From Paludibacteraceae bacterium (GTDB lineage Bacteria; Bacteroidota; Bacteroidia; Bacteroidales; Paludibacteraceae): a DNA stretch of 64,000 bases. How positions within the stretch are numbered: position 1 is the stretch's first letter; the number at the start of each line of letters is the position of its first letter. Where the stretch lies: contig JAFZPM010000048.1 of assembly GCA_017550335.1 (NCBI GenBank), positions 1 through 64,000 of the forward strand, read 5' to 3'. The notes below the pieces were generated by a model that was not told where the DNA came from, did no database searches, and saw nothing but the letters and a program-made list of their open reading frames with translations. The translations under genes were made by a program, and so were the position numbers. Below are positions 52,501 through 63,900 of this stretch, piece after piece.

Positions 52501-53590
52501 TACCCTTATCATCCTCCGCGAAAGAAGTACCATCCACCAGCGGGAAGCCAATGTCCGAAGAGTGCAGCGATCCAGACCCCTTGATAGGTCCGTAGCGCCA
52601 CAGTCCGGCGTTCTGCGTGCCGATCCAGATGTCGCCATCCCTATCCTCGAAAAGGGTATGGACCTTCTTCAACTCATCAGCCTTGATGTTAATAGGCTCC
52701 AGTTTCTCGAAATGCCACTTTCCTCCTTCGCATGATCCCTTCCAGAGTCCGCTGCCACTGGTACCCAACCATATACGGCCCTTGGAATCCTTCAGCAGAG
52801 AGGTAATGCACTTGAAAGGGGTATCAAGAATCTCCACACGGTCAATCGCTCCATCCTCATGCATATAAACGACGCCCAAAGAGCCGATGGAAGAGGAGAA
52901 CAAAACCCTCTGTTTGTCCAGACGAACCATGGAAGAGACCATTTCGTTGATTCTTCCCAAGAAGGTAGGACTACACAATTTATAGTCCTTGTTCCAGATA
53001 TGAATGCCAGGGAAACGGCCGATCCAGATACGTCCCCACTCATCATCGATCAAACTGCAGGTGAAAACCGTTTTCGTGGCATCAAACAGCAAAGAGTCCT
53101 TGTCGAATATGCCTAGGCTATCATTGTAGACATAGAGGCCCTCGTTCGTGGAGAGGATCGTACGTCCATTGCTGATAGGATATATGCCCGTCACGCACTT
53201 GTAGTAAGTCGTGTCGAAATCCTTTGGGGCGAGATTCTTGAACGAATCCGTCTGTTCATCATACGAGAGAGCCAAACCGTTATTTCCGCCGAAGCATACC
53301 CTTCCGTCAGGCAACACGGAGGCACGGGTGATATCATTACGGAACAAGGAAGGATAATCCTCGAAGAAGTAATTCTTGAAATGGACCCCATCGAACTTAT
53401 TCAGACCATACTCCGTAGCAATCCACAGGAACCCGTTCTTGTCCTGCGTGATGGCATGGATATAGTTACAACTTAATCCATCCCTCACCGTATAATGGCG
53501 GAATGCGGCCCACTCCATCGCATTGAGGGGATGGATGAGGAATAATGAAAAAACTAAAACTATGACTACCCTTAAAAAAACCATGTACAC
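49586..53590 (-). CDS. Orphan hybrid two-component sensor/regulator with AraC output
   Basis: This 1334-residue protein has, in order: a signal peptide (FLRVVIVLVFSLFLIHPLNA); a propeller (about 30-690, 'GFLWIATEYGLNKFDG', 'GRIWLGTSGSGLW'); a Y_Y_Y domain (about 700-765); one membrane helix (about 777-800); a coiled-coil linker; HisKA with His856 in 'VVAHDLKNP'; HATPase ('DERGTGLGFQLAK'); a receiver with Asp1143 in 'IISDVEMPIMDG'; and an AraC-type DNA-binding end (about 1240-1330, 'FNDPFYFSRKYRSFFGYPPS'). All phosphotransfer residues are present. No susCD, enzyme or transporter gene is adjacent, so its regulon lies elsewhere or is not a glycan locus. The promoter -7 box is at 53606-53613. Confidence 0.95.
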   Translation of the reverse strand: MYMVFLRVVIVLVFSLFLIHPLNAMEWAAFRHYTVRDGLSCNYIHAITQDKNGFLWIATEYGLNKFDGVHFKNYFFEDYPSLFRNDITRASVLPDGRVCFGGNNGLALSYDEQTDSFKNLAPKDFDTTYYKCVTGIYPISNGRTILSTNEGLYVYNDSLGIFDKDSLLFDATKTVFTCSLIDDEWGRIWIGRFPGIHIWNKDYKLCSPTFLGRINEMVSSMVRLDKQRVLFSSSIGSLGVVYMHEDGAIDRVEILDTPFKCITSLLKDSKGRIWLGTSGSGLWKGSCEGGKWHFEKLEPINIKADELKKVHTLFEDRDGDIWIGTQNAGLWRYGPIKGSGSLHSSDIGFPLVDGTSFAEDDKGNIVVCADGHGAYLLSPDLKLLKHIQTDDGLSSNNVLSAQKSIDGKIWLASWGGVPCTYDTETGDIKQYPFDGIGFPYSTSKVLCCFKNGDVGVGLAGDGVYLLPKDSSRWTHQRFNNDPTMLSEDRWVEHVMETKQGTRWVITSRSVWHSEQGGPYKAAFPDVDANQSHNPLLMYQGACDAQGNLFVVSNRGVLRFEADGSSYKWLDFLPDGHYSSIVMGKDGQLWTSGSNGILHFDYQNSSYRLVLLDERCRNRNYFTARAAFQDSKGRFYFGSSEGFLVFDPMLIHETLSVDYLSFSDLYLFGERVAPNSELLPSPISLTKELVLNYDETNIEVVFDVLDFSGLNNVDASYRINGLDRRWVELGDKREVKISHLPIGDYVLEVKAHRRDGVGESKSISLKIKVLPPWWKTWWFTLTVFFLLVAAVVAFFYLRFRTIVRQRELLAKKVAERTKELDESNKLLEQKQELIEQRNQDLLDVLREKDRLISVVAHDLKNPMFAIVGALDGVLKKKETSPNTWKVLNDTYLSAFNLQSVMVKLLEWARGKQTDVACNLQSVSLLQILKEVTDLLAGVMAEKNITVNCVCDVAHKIYVDPRMIGTAIRNVLSNAAKFTREGGVINVVAEEKDDHVRLMISDNGVGMTQERVDELMKDGAHESTLGTNDERGTGLGFQLAKDFIRKSGGSISLTSEVGKGTSLIVLLPKSDEVVEVSTQPDVSDDFEVNVELMDGNVVMIVDDDPLILNNLKDMLQPYFQVIEANNGEEGFELARKENPDIIISDVEMPIMDGIEMYKRLRNLHSAVVPLIFLSARSEEDDRLRGLSSGAIDYVTKPFASRELLMKLNNILQWRRQQQQQVLSRNLEVNRIDEETNSVLRQFLEVVENRYQDSTFSVDDIADALAMSKSSLSRKLKSIADKTPLEIVTEYRLHRAQEMLKTGQSVSDVAYSVGFNDPFYFSRKYRSFFGYPPSQEG

Positions 53591-53605
53591 GTCCTAAACA
53601 TTGTA

Positions 53606-53613
53606 CAAATATA
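53606..53613 (-). promoter_or_regulatory. -7 box of the orphan hybrid sensor gene
   Basis: TATATTTG on the minus strand, 15 nt before the ATG at 53590. The -33 element is poor, so expression may need an activator. Confidence 0.5.
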
Positions 53614-53907
53614 GAAAAAACACACGACATACACATAATCAGAAACGAAAAAGAACGAATATAAAACTTAATATGGGTTAAAAAATTGACTTCTAATATA
53701 TTGTGAATTGATATAGAATAGCATACGAGCAAAGGGGGGAAACGTCCGATAAGTGAGCAGCCTGATACCCATTGAGAGCAAAAACAGGACATTTCCCCCA
53801 ACCACAAGGTTCTGTCCATACCTTCCATACGGAGAAGCTTCAAAACACCCTTAAATAAATTTGAAAAAATTAAATGCGTACACTTCCCTTTATAGAGAAA
53901 AAAGCAG
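53614..53907. other. Intergenic region between divergent genes
   Basis: This AT-rich region lies between the orphan sensor and glyA. I see no coding pattern, RNA gene or strong hairpin. Confidence 0.4.
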
Positions 53908-53915
53908 TAACTTTG
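53908..53915 (+). promoter_or_regulatory. -7 box of glyA
   Basis: TAACTTTG at 53908-53915, 36 nt before the ATG at 53952. It supports the shorter GlyA start, since an upstream in-frame ATG at 53874 would precede the promoter. Confidence 0.55.
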
Positions 53916-53951
53916 CGGCGTGAAATTTTCATTAACTATAATAATTCCTTT

Positions 53952-55232
53952 ATGGTAAGAGACACAGCAATATTCGACATCATCGAGAAGGAACACCAAC
54001 GCCAATTGAAAGGCATTGAGTTGATTGCCTCCGAAAACTTCGTGAGTGACCAAGTTATGCAGGCCATGGGCACATGGTTGACTAACAAGTATGCAGAGGG
54101 ACTTCCAGGACACCGTTACTACGGTGGTTGCGAGGTTGTCGACTTGGCCGAGCAATTATGTATCGACCGTCTGAAACAAATCTTCGGCGCTGAATGGGCC
54201 AATGTGCAACCACACTCCGGCGCACAAGCGAACGCAGCTGTATTCCTGGCTTGTTTGAACGCAGGCGACAAGTTCCTTGGACTGAACCTTTCACACGGAG
54301 GTCACTTGTCTCATGGATCCCCGGTGAACTTCTCAGGTCTGATGTTCCATGCTTTGGAATATAACGTGAAGGAAGATACTGGCCGTGTGGACTATGACCA
54401 ATTGGAGCAAGTAGCCCGCACTGAGAAGCCGAAATTGATCATCGCCGGCGCATCCGCATACTCCCGCGAGTGGGACTACGCCCGCATCCGCAAAGTAGCA
54501 GACGAGATCGGTGCCATCTTCATGGTGGACATGGCTCACCCTGCCGGACTCATCGCAGCTGGTCTGTTGGACAATCCTGTTAAATACGCCCACATCGTAA
54601 CGACGACTACCCACAAGACGCTCCGCGGTCCTCGTGGTGGTGTAATCATGATGGGCAAGGACTTCGATAACCCATGGGGCAAAAAGACTCCTAAGGGAGA
54701 GATCAAGAAGATGTCCGCTCTCCTCGACTCCGCCGTATTCCCAGGAATCCAAGGCGGACCGTTGGAGCATGTCATCGCAGCTAAGGCAGTTGCCTTCGGC
54801 GAGGCCCTCCAACCTGAATACAAGGTATACCAATCTCAAGTGAAGAAGAACGCCGCAGTGATGGCGCAAGCCTTCATGGACAAAGGATACAAGATCATCT
54901 CCGGCGGTACGGATAACCACTCCATGTTGGTTGACCTCCGCACCAAATTCCCTGACTTGACGGGTAAGGTCGCTGAGAAAGCTTTGGTTGCGGCTGACAT
55001 CACCACGAACAAGAACATGGTGCCATTCGATAGCCGTTCTCCATTCCAGACTTCAGGTCTGCGCTTCGGTACTCCTGCCATCACAACACGTGGCGCCAAG
55101 GAGGAACTGATGGGCGAGATCGTGGAAATGATCGACACGGTTCTCAGTGATCCAGAGAACGACAAGGTCATCGCATCCGTACGCGAGAAGGTTAACGCAA
55201 CCATGAAGAATTATCCTTTATTCGCTTGGTAA
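53952..55232 (+). CDS. glyA: Serine hydroxymethyltransferase
   Basis: This 426-residue PLP enzyme converts serine and tetrahydrofolate to glycine and 5,10-methylene-tetrahydrofolate in the cytosol, supplying one-carbon units. Motifs: '[20 protein letters not shown]' at the N-terminus, '[17 protein letters not shown]', '[15 protein letters not shown]', the PLP lysine at about residue 221 in '[14 protein letters not shown]', and '[20 protein letters not shown]'. The start is set at ATG 53952 (MVRDTAIFD) because it fits the family length and lies after the -7 box. Monocistronic, with its own terminator at 55265. Confidence 0.96.
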   Translation: MVRDTAIFDIIEKEHQRQLKGIELIASENFVSDQVMQAMGTWLTNKYAEGLPGHRYYGGCEVVDLAEQLCIDRLKQIFGAEWANVQPHSGAQANAAVFLACLNAGDKFLGLNLSHGGHLSHGSPVNFSGLMFHALEYNVKEDTGRVDYDQLEQVARTEKPKLIIAGASAYSREWDYARIRKVADEIGAIFMVDMAHPAGLIAAGLLDNPVKYAHIVTTTTHKTLRGPRGGVIMMGKDFDNPWGKKTPKGEIKKMSALLDSAVFPGIQGGPLEHVIAAKAVAFGEALQPEYKVYQSQVKKNAAVMAQAFMDKGYKIISGGTDNHSMLVDLRTKFPDLTGKVAEKALVAADITTNKNMVPFDSRSPFQTSGLRFGTPAITTRGAKEELMGEIVEMIDTVLSDPENDKVIASVREKVNATMKNYPLFAW

Positions 55233-55264
55233 TCCAATCGTACTAAAATAGTGCATTATACTCA

Positions 55265-55300
55265 GGAAGGCTACCCATCGTGGTAGCCTTCCATTTATTC
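55265..55300 (+). terminator. Intrinsic terminator after glyA
   Basis: A perfect 11-bp stem (55265-55275 with 55282-55292, GGAAGGCTACC/GGTAGCCTTCC) has a 6-nt loop followed by ATTTATT. Confidence 0.8.
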
Positions 55301-55347
55301 CCAACCGGAAAACACGGGCAAAGAATCCACCACCTAATCCGATCACC

Positions 55348-55980
55348 ATGGTAACCACAATCATCATCATTCTCACAGTCATCGTATCCGTACTTTCTTT
55401 CGGCCAAAATGAGTTTTTGCCTCAGAGCCTGAGCCACCCCGAATGGTTCGACAAACTAAAATTCAACGCCTATCTGATCGTACACAAGAAAGAGCATCAG
55501 CGCCTTCTCTCATCCGGTTTCGTACACGGGAGCTCATGGCACCTGATATTCAATATGCTGACGCTATATTTCTTCGGTTACTTCGTCGAAGATTGCTTCA
55601 TTGAAATCTTCGGAGCGAAAGGTGAATTCGTCTATGCGCTGATGTATCTGCTGGCCATCGTGGTATCCTCTCTGTCAGACTTGATAAAGCACAAAGACGA
55701 CCCGTGGTTCAATGCGATCGGAGCATCAGGAGCCGTCTCCGCCGTCATCTTCGCAGCCATCCTACTTGACCCTAAGCTAGGCATCTGCTTCTTCTTCATA
55801 CCCATACCCATTCCGGGTTACATATTCGGCCCGTTATACCTGATCTATTGCCAATACATGGCGAAGAAAAACATCGATAACATCGGTCATTCCGCACACT
55901 TCTGGGGAGCAGTGTTCGGTTTCGTCTTCCCTATCCTGCTATGCCCGACATTGTTCAAGTTATTCCTCTCCTATTTCTAA
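55348..55980 (+). CDS. Rhomboid family intramembrane serine protease
   Basis: This 210-residue polytopic membrane protein has the catalytic Ser127 in 'GASGAVSAVIF' and His184 in 'GHSAHFWGAVFG', the rhomboid Ser-His dyad. The 'HGSSWHLIFNMLTLYFFG' segment matches the conserved H-x4-HxxxNM helix and oxyanion region. About six helices are predicted, the minimal rhomboid core, with no accessory domain. It cleaves transmembrane segments within the membrane; substrates are unknown. Its gene stops 19 bp from the stop of the helicase gene, which is convergent. Confidence 0.9.
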   Translation: MVTTIIIILTVIVSVLSFGQNEFLPQSLSHPEWFDKLKFNAYLIVHKKEHQRLLSSGFVHGSSWHLIFNMLTLYFFGYFVEDCFIEIFGAKGEFVYALMYLLAIVVSSLSDLIKHKDDPWFNAIGASGAVSAVIFAAILLDPKLGICFFFIPIPIPGYIFGPLYLIYCQYMAKKNIDNIGHSAHFWGAVFGFVFPILLCPTLFKLFLSYF

Positions 55981-55998
55981 CGAATGGAGAGATTTAAT

Positions 55999-57846
55999 TC
56001 ACGGACGAAGGTTGGCCCACTCCCACAACTTACGGTAGAATTTATGTTTCGTCAGCGTAGCCACGTTACCGACGATCATCAGTTTCATACGCGCACGCGT
56101 CATCGCGACGTTCATGCGACGGAGTTCCCTTAAGAAACCGATCTCGCCCTCCTCGTTCGACCGCACCAGACTGATCATCACCACATCCCGCTCCTGTCCT
56201 TGGAATCCATCCACCGTGTTTATCGTTATCAAGCTACGGAAAGGCTTCAAAGCCTTGCATGTGCGTAGGAGATGCCGAAGGTAATAGACCTGCGCCTTGT
56301 AAGGGGAAATGACGCCAAAATCGATCCGCTCGTCCAACACACGATGGCCCCCCACCTTCTCGATGAATTGTGAGAGGAGCGTAATGACCAATTCGCCCTC
56401 CATCTTGTTGACACGACCCGCAGAAACCGCCACATACTCCTCATCAAAGGAGAAGTTCTGCGTATCGACCCACTCCACAGGCTCCTCATAGTCCAGGATA
56501 CCACGGCAGCGCACACAATCCGCCGCCTTAAGTTTCCCTTCATAAAACCATTCGGAAGAGAATCGCATGATGCGCTCATTCATTCTATACTGCACGTCCA
56601 GCAAGGAGACGACATCTGGTTTGGACTCGACAATCTGCTCCATTAACGTATGGGACAAGCCCGCACGTTCCGCCTCAAAGCATTTAATCGTAGGTGGCAA
56701 CTGCTTATGGTCGCCCGCGAAGATGACACGATGTGCCTTGCAGATAGGTATCCAACAGGCCGCCTCGATGGCCTGCGCCGCCTCGTCGATGAAGAGGGAC
56801 TGAAACGTCCGACCATAGAGCAATTGGTTCGCGGCGCCCACAAGTGTACAAGCCACCACACGCGCACTAGAGAAGAGGCTTTCACGGATTTCATACTCCA
56901 ACGACTCCGCCTTCTCCTTCACAGCCAACGCCTTATCACGGTTCGAGCGATAAAGTTCACGGATCGTCTTACGCATACCCCACAAGGTATCATATTGAGG
57001 ATGCGATTCAAACAAGCGTTCATAAGTATATGAGAGCATCTTATCATCCACCCGGCTAGGATTACCGATTCGCAGGACACTCACGCCACGGTCGACCAAT
57101 TGTTCGGAGATCCAATCAACCGCCATATTGCTCTGCGCACATACCATCACCTGGCTTTCGCGACGAAGAGTCTCGCAGATCGCCTCGACCAACGTGGTAG
57201 TCTTGCCTGTACCCGGAGGGCCATGGACAATCGCCACATCCTTAGCCATCAGAATCTTATTGACAGCCGCCTCCTGCGAAGCGTTCAGCCAAGGGAAGCG
57301 AAGCGGGGAAAAAGAAAGTGTTCCGGCAGGTCTACCGCCTATGAGCGTCTCCCGGAGGTCAAACAACCGACCGTTCTTAGCATTCAATACCCTATCGAGA
57401 GCATCGAACATAGCCCGGTAGCTACTCTCGTCAAAACTGAGTTGGACGCCTAGGCGTTCGGATGTCTCCAACACCGACAAGCAATCACGGCTTGGCAACA
57501 CCAGCACCAGAGTGTTCTCGGAGGAGAAACTAACCTGAGAAGCAATCTTAATCGTACGGATCTCATGGTTCATACTAACCGTGAAAAACTCCACGGCCTT
57601 ACCATACTCAAAATGGTCATCCTCCTCGTCGGAAGCACCGCCAGAGACCTCGACGACAAACTGGTTCAGCGAGTTATAGTATGAACGTCCTACGGAAACA
57701 GGGAACCTGCAATTGCCAGCAGCCACCTTCTTCTCCACAGAAACCAAACTAGATTGCGTAGCGAAACTTTTCTTATCGAACTCATACTCACGCATCAGCA
57801 GGTCACGATGTCTAAGAAGCGACAATACAGAAGAGTTGGCGGACAT
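55999..57846 (-). CDS. UPF1-like superfamily 1 helicase (IGHMBP2-related ATPase)
   Basis: This 615-residue cytosolic enzyme has the SF1B motifs in order: Walker A 'GPPGTGKTTTLVEAI' (about 206-220), motif II 'FIDEAAQAIEAACW' (about 349), motif III 'AGDHKQLPPT', motif IV 'LLDVQYRMNERIMRF', motif V 'TVDGFQGQERDVVMI' and motif VI 'MNVAMTRARMKL'. The N-terminal 190 residues form the beta-barrel/stalk region. Bacterial members are thought to unwind DNA or RNA:DNA duplexes, but precise roles are poorly known. A strong terminator for the upstream giant gene lies between it and that gene, so it has its own promoter. Confidence 0.92.
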   Translation of the reverse strand: MSANSSVLSLLRHRDLLMREYEFDKKSFATQSSLVSVEKKVAAGNCRFPVSVGRSYYNSLNQFVVEVSGGASDEEDDHFEYGKAVEFFTVSMNHEIRTIKIASQVSFSSENTLVLVLPSRDCLSVLETSERLGVQLSFDESSYRAMFDALDRVLNAKNGRLFDLRETLIGGRPAGTLSFSPLRFPWLNASQEAAVNKILMAKDVAIVHGPPGTGKTTTLVEAICETLRRESQVMVCAQSNMAVDWISEQLVDRGVSVLRIGNPSRVDDKMLSYTYERLFESHPQYDTLWGMRKTIRELYRSNRDKALAVKEKAESLEYEIRESLFSSARVVACTLVGAANQLLYGRTFQSLFIDEAAQAIEAACWIPICKAHRVIFAGDHKQLPPTIKCFEAERAGLSHTLMEQIVESKPDVVSLLDVQYRMNERIMRFSSEWFYEGKLKAADCVRCRGILDYEEPVEWVDTQNFSFDEEYVAVSAGRVNKMEGELVITLLSQFIEKVGGHRVLDERIDFGVISPYKAQVYYLRHLLRTCKALKPFRSLITINTVDGFQGQERDVVMISLVRSNEEGEIGFLRELRRMNVAMTRARMKLMIVGNVATLTKHKFYRKLWEWANLRP

Positions 57847-57859
57847 AAAGGGGAAGATG

Positions 57860-57892
57860 TAAAAAAAGAAGACCGCCCCAAGAGCGGTCTTC
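57860..57892 (-). terminator. Intrinsic terminator after the T9SS surface protein gene
   Basis: On the minus strand a 9-bp stem GAAGACCGC/GCGGTCTTC (57892-57884 with 57876-57868) with a 7-nt loop runs straight into seven Ts. Confidence 0.88.
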
Positions 57893-57911
57893 GAAAGATT
57901 ATCAATTAGAA

Positions 57912-60900
57912 TTACTGCTTGATGTATACAACCTCGATGGTGCCTTTGAACTTCACACCATTGATCACAGCCTCGTAGAAGAATACGCCTGGGTCCACCA
58001 TTCTACCATTGTAATCAGTTCCATCCCAACCATCCATACCTTCGAACACCTTTTGTCCGTAGCGGTCGAAGATAACGACCTGACGTCTCTCAAGGAAGAT
58101 ATCATTAAACCCATCCTTGACATATGGAGTGAAGGCGGTCGGAACACGGGTCAACACATCGATATTGTACAAGTTGGAAGGAACGGCAGGACATACGCCA
58201 TCGCCCACCAGCACATAGTACTTAGATGAATCGACAGGGATAAACCTGAAATAAGTATGGAGTTCCTCGAAATCCCTATAGAGAATGGAATCCTGCAATT
58301 CCTCGCTGAGTTCCTTAAGCAGCGCACCCTCCTTGTCGAATTCGATGGTGTCACCATCAAATCCATTCAGGACCTTGTACCATGAATAGAACACAGGTTG
58401 GTAGTGATGCGTATTGACGCTCAGGACGATCTCATCACCGACATAGCAACGAGTGATACCCAACGGATCCGTAGAGAGAACCAACGAGTCACGCACGAAA
58501 CGCTCATGCATATCCAGCAGCACGCTATCACGTCTGAACACCTTGTAATCACGCCAAGCCTTCAGGTTATCCACATTACCGACCAGCTTCAAGCTATCCT
58601 CCATGCTATAGACTGGCTCACCGCAAGTCGTGAACAAACTGCTGTCACTTCTTGTGCGACCGCACTCGTTCTCAGCGAAATAGAAGACCGGAATCTCCTT
58701 CTTGAGGTAAGGGACAGGGGTGTTACGGACATAATCCGCAGTATCAAGCACCCAACCCTCCTTCTTGATGGCAGAACCCATCGGATCCACACACACAGAA
58801 GTGATGCTATCCAACAAATGGATATCAAGCGTATCATCCTCGCAAAGAGGTCTCTCGCGGGAGATCATGTTGATCCTAGGCTTCTCGTTAATGCTTAAGT
58901 ATGAATAAGCGGTATCGGCGCACTGCGTTGTCGTATCCATAACGACGAACACATACGTGCCACTCTGGGAATATCTATTCAGACGAGTCCGCTTGATACG
59001 TAAGCTATCGTACTTAACCTTATCAGACACGTAGAAACGGTCAAAATACGTAGCCCTGTTATCACTGAACAAGATGTTCGAAGGAGAGATGCTTTCCCTA
59101 TAGCAGTCGTATACGAACGTACTAGGGATCGAGCGGATCTTGCCCGCAGTCTCCACCAACACGTAACCGGAAGCGAAGCGCGCATCCTGAGACCACAAGT
59201 CGATGTAAGTCGAATCGCTGGTCGCACATATCGTGAGATCCTTCGCAGAGAGAGAAACGACATTCTGAGGTTTCATCACACGAGCGAACATCTTCAAGCT
59301 ATCCTTGTTACCGCACTTGTCGGCAGAGTAGATCCAAACCTCCGTATCCTCCGTGATCACCACACCAGGAGCAGGGACCTGCCAGATGTCTATATCTTCC
59401 GTATCCGTACACTCGTCCTGAACATAGTTTCTGAAATTCGTGTACAACGGAGGAACCGTCATCGTACAATGCTTGATATTGGAAGCGAGGACAGTATCCT
59501 TGAAATTATCAGGGAGCACGAACCTAGGAGCTACGGAATCCACGACAAGAACCACCTGGATCAAAGGAGAGCTCATATTGCCGCACTTATCCTTAGCCAC
59601 CCAAGTACGCCAGATCGTGTAGTTGTTGTACGAACAATCATGGATATCCTCGGAACGGTTCTTCTGGATAGATTTAATGATTTCAATCTCTTCCGGCTTC
59701 GAGCAGTTATCGGAAGCATCGATAGCGATATCATCCATCTGAAGGGCAGCCTCAATCAAAGAATCCTGGTCACATGCGATCTTGATGGTATCCAAGCGAG
59801 TATGGATAACAGGAGAGGTCACATCCGTGATGGTGAACGTCTGATCACATGAAGAGAGTTGATCACGTATATCAGAGATATAGTACGTACGAACTAACTC
59901 ATAATCACATGGAGCCGAGCCACGTTCGGTTTCCTCATATCGGAACGAACCCTCTTTGTACTTGTGCATTTCAGAGATATAACCACCCGCACTCAAGAAT
60001 TCCTCCACAGAAGCATAAGGGGTCGGGATCTCACCATAGCACTCGTAGTGGATAGAAGTGTCGATCGGAGGACATTTAACTTCGATAGGAACCATGTCTA
60101 TGATATTCACGACTTGATGGCAAGTTTTCACCTCCTCAAAGACATAGTTGAATGTCCAGAAGACTGTCGTATAGCCAATCTGATAGTCAGCCAAGCTGTC
60201 CAAACCGTCATCACGTGAGAAATCGATGGTAGCCGCATGGCAAGCGTCGATGGTTATGGTAGGTTTTTCCAAACCAGCCAACCTAACCTCTTCCGCAGTC
60301 GCATAGAATTTCTCCATCAACTCAAGTTTTACAGTATCAGCCAACGATGCGCAATCGAACAATTTGGTTCTCACCTTCACATTCTTTTCGCAGGAATCCT
60401 TCATGATTCCCCTCTTGTCGATAAAGATCCACTTCAGGTTGGTCGTACCGAGTGGGAATGGTTGGGCATCCCAAGCGATAGGATTACCGTTTGCGTCCTT
60501 CACGAGTTCGCCATTGAAACGACGTTCTATAATAGGAACAATAGTATCGTCATCGCAAATATCAATTGCCTGTGGGAATACCAGACTATCTTGGAGCCTG
60601 CTAGGGTCCAGTGTACATTCTCCCTCCGGCAATGTGAAAGGAATCGTATCGCCGTAGATTTCACAGCCCTCCAACTTCAGAGCAACGGAGTCCACCACAT
60701 CCAAATAGGTCACACAAGAATCTTGGTTGCCCGCCTTATCCGTAAACAGCCATACGAACTTATGCACCTCCGTAGGATACATGGCGCTGCGCACCTCATC
60801 TCCATGGTATACGATAATCGAGCTATCCTTCTGCTTAACATAAGCGATCAGTTCAGGATACAAATATCCGTCACACGCATCGTAAGCCTTTAGTTCAGGC

Positions 60901-63900
60901 AAGTGAAGATCTTCATAAGGGATCTCACACTTCGAAGCGAACACCTGCATCTCCGGATCCTTGCAGACAGAGTCCAAATCAGGAGCGGTTCTATCGGTCA
61001 CACCAATAGGCGTCACACAAGTGTCCAAATCGCCCTTACCGTTGTTGAAGATCCAAAGCATCTTATGGTAACCACGAGGGAACGAGTCAGCCACACAAGA
61101 AGGAAGCGTCTCGAAATTCGTCACTTTGAGAGCCATCTGCTCGATAGGATCCTCCGCACAGACCGTCTCGAATTGTCCGTTACGGTGTTGAACCTTCTTC
61201 ACTGGCACGGAATCATACTTCGTGAAAGGATTATCGCAGACAATGACCTCGGACTCCGATGTAAGAGCGTACGTGCTATCCAAATTGGACATACGAACCA
61301 CTTTGATAGGATATGTGATCGTGTCATAATCCCTAGATTGTTTCTCGCTGATGCCCAAGTTCTCATAATCGTATGGAGTACCGGAACATGCATCGTACGT
61401 ATACTTCGTCTCGCAGAAATAAGAGACCTTACCCGTAGGGATGTTAGCCTTCGTGAATGGAGAAGGAGCCGAGCAGGAAGCCGAATCCGTAGCCAAATCG
61501 AAAGCATTCGGACAATCTATCGTAGTAGGTCCACCTGAGGAAATGATCACCTCCTGGGAACAAAGAACCGTATCATACTTTTGCGTGTCATAGTCGAAGA
61601 CATCACTTGAGAACCTATAATAGACAGTGGTGAGTCCGATCGGGAAGCGATGCTTCAAGAGCTGCTCACCAGTAATAACGGAGTCTACGGCATAAGTGAT
61701 GGAATCGCCATTATCGTCCACGCACATACCCGTGAACCAGATGTCAAGTTTCACATCTCCGCAATACAATGTATCAGACTGAGGGATAGTCAGCAGACCC
61801 GCCAACTTGTAATCCGTGTCCGGATTAACCGTGCTCTGCGCCTGGGCGGAAGCATAGCGGTAGACCCTATGAGGGTTCCTGTTCACAATGCTTCTAATCG
61901 TTTGAAGGCTATCGCATTTGAACATTTCGACGCTATCCTTCACGTTCACCCTCGAATGGCAATAGCTAGGATGGCCCGCAGGATCGACGAAATTCCAAAG
62001 GATAAACGTTGTACCCACCTCGTAATCATCCGTCATGGCTTTATCCATGGAATAATTAGCAGGATCAAGACCTGGGTCCGACATACCAGCCTTCATCACC
62101 TGAGAGCGACCCGAATAGACGCCTTTCAGCATAATGGTCGTATCCAGGAAGGTCAAATCCCTCAAGTATGGTTCCTTAATGTCCAAGTCCCTGCCGGGGC
62201 GAGCCACACACCCATTCTCGGAAGAGACCTTCACGTTATAATCTTCCAGCAAGGAACAATCCACGATAGCGGTGTCCACATCCTTCACAACCAACTTGTA
62301 AGAACATGAATCCGACCTGCCGCAACCATCCGTTATAGTGATGTGCACATCACCCACACCGGAGAAGAGCGTCAAAGCGGTCTCCTGCAGATTATCCAAC
62401 TGTTTCTTGTGCAACGTGTACGTGGAGTCGAAGTCATGGATGTTTTCATCCGCATCGTAATGCATCCGCACGTGCACGGCAGGATCATCATCGCAACTAG
62501 TCTCGAATTTAGGGATCGGCAAGAAAATCGTGGTGTCCAACTGTCCGCTACGCAACGTGTATTCGGATGGCTGAGACAACGCAGAACAATCAACGGACGG
62601 AGCATGTATGCCATGCATAGTGAACGTGTCCGCCATCGACGCCCTACATGCGCCATTCACCACCTCCAACGCAACCGGGAACACACCATCCACCGTGTTA
62701 CACAAGGCCTCTTTGTCGTAACCATCGATATGGATGACACTATCGTTCGTCATCGTGGCGCCGATGAGATGCCATCTGTAGCCAGCCACATCCTGATAAT
62801 GCTCAAGGAGGATAGTGTCCGAGGAAGTAGCAGCACAAATCGTATCATCTCCACTCTTCGTAGTGAAGTTCAATCGGGAGACATCCGGTTGGTCGTAGAT
62901 CCACACCTCCGCACTATCCACACCGACCGGAGTATGTTGAACCGTCCCAGTCGCCGCTTCTTTAATATACGTATAAAGATGCAACATATATGGTTGGTTC
63001 GGATTGTATGAACTACTCTTCATGGCACCATCTCCCACATGGATATCTACGGACTGGCCATCTGGAGCCGTAGTAAGAGAAACTTTCGTATCACTTTCAG
63101 GCAAGCCCGTAGGAGAAGTCAGCTTCCACTCAAGTACATAATCGTCGCCATTTTCCTTAATCCAACTGATCTTACTCAAATCACGCACCTTGTAATGTTC
63201 CGTATGCGGATAGGACTCGGCACAAATATTATCTCCCACGATACCAGTACCAGGGCCCGTACATACCCTACCTCCCAAAGCGAAAGGAATGGTAATGTGT
63301 CCATCAGTCAAGGCATAATAGAATACACCCTTTTCCAGCATCACGATATTTGCGCGCTCTTTTTGACCATACCTATCCAAATCGTAGGTAACCTCACCAG
63401 GAGAGAATGGTATTTCCTCCGTATAGGATCCATCCTTATACTTCTTCCATTCATATGGAGCCTTACGACGGAAACCTTCGGCGTTAACGACCACAGTCTC
63501 TCCCAAACATGCGATACGCGGAGCGAGACACACACCCTCAACCTCCGCACTGATATAATCGACAGCCAACGTGGCACACTTAGGGAATTGCTCAAAGAAC
63601 GGTGTAAATATGTATTCCGTAACCGAAGACTGAGGCATATAACCATAATACGTCATCTCGAATCGAAAGACATTAGTACCAGGCTGTAGGTTATTAGCGA
63701 TAATGCCTCCGAATACAAATCTAGTAGCATCATTACCCGTGGAAACCGTCGCATCTGCCAATACCTGATTGGTTTTGTCATTGTATATGGTGATATCCAT
63801 CGTATCCTTCGTCTGAGTACCATGTCCCGTTCTCGCGATCATCTTACCTTCCGAATCGATACCACCCGGACACTCCGCAGGGACTATCATGTAGAAGCGC

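Noticed and set aside
50360..52735. Long plus-strand frames opposite the orphan hybrid sensor
   Set aside because: They are antisense to a well-supported coding gene, with no signal, domain or promoter of their own.
53874..53951. Upstream extension of GlyA to an ATG at 53874
   Set aside because: The extra 26 residues are not part of the family and the -7 box at 53908-53915 lies downstream of that ATG.
53466..54155. 229-codon minus-strand frame over the glyA promoter
   Set aside because: It crosses a clear promoter, the glyA start and the start of the hybrid sensor gene, with no recognisable protein features.
58398..63689. Several 100-220-codon plus-strand frames opposite the T9SS surface gene
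   Set aside because: They are shadows of a repeat-rich coding gene, rich in Arg, His and Ile, without motifs.
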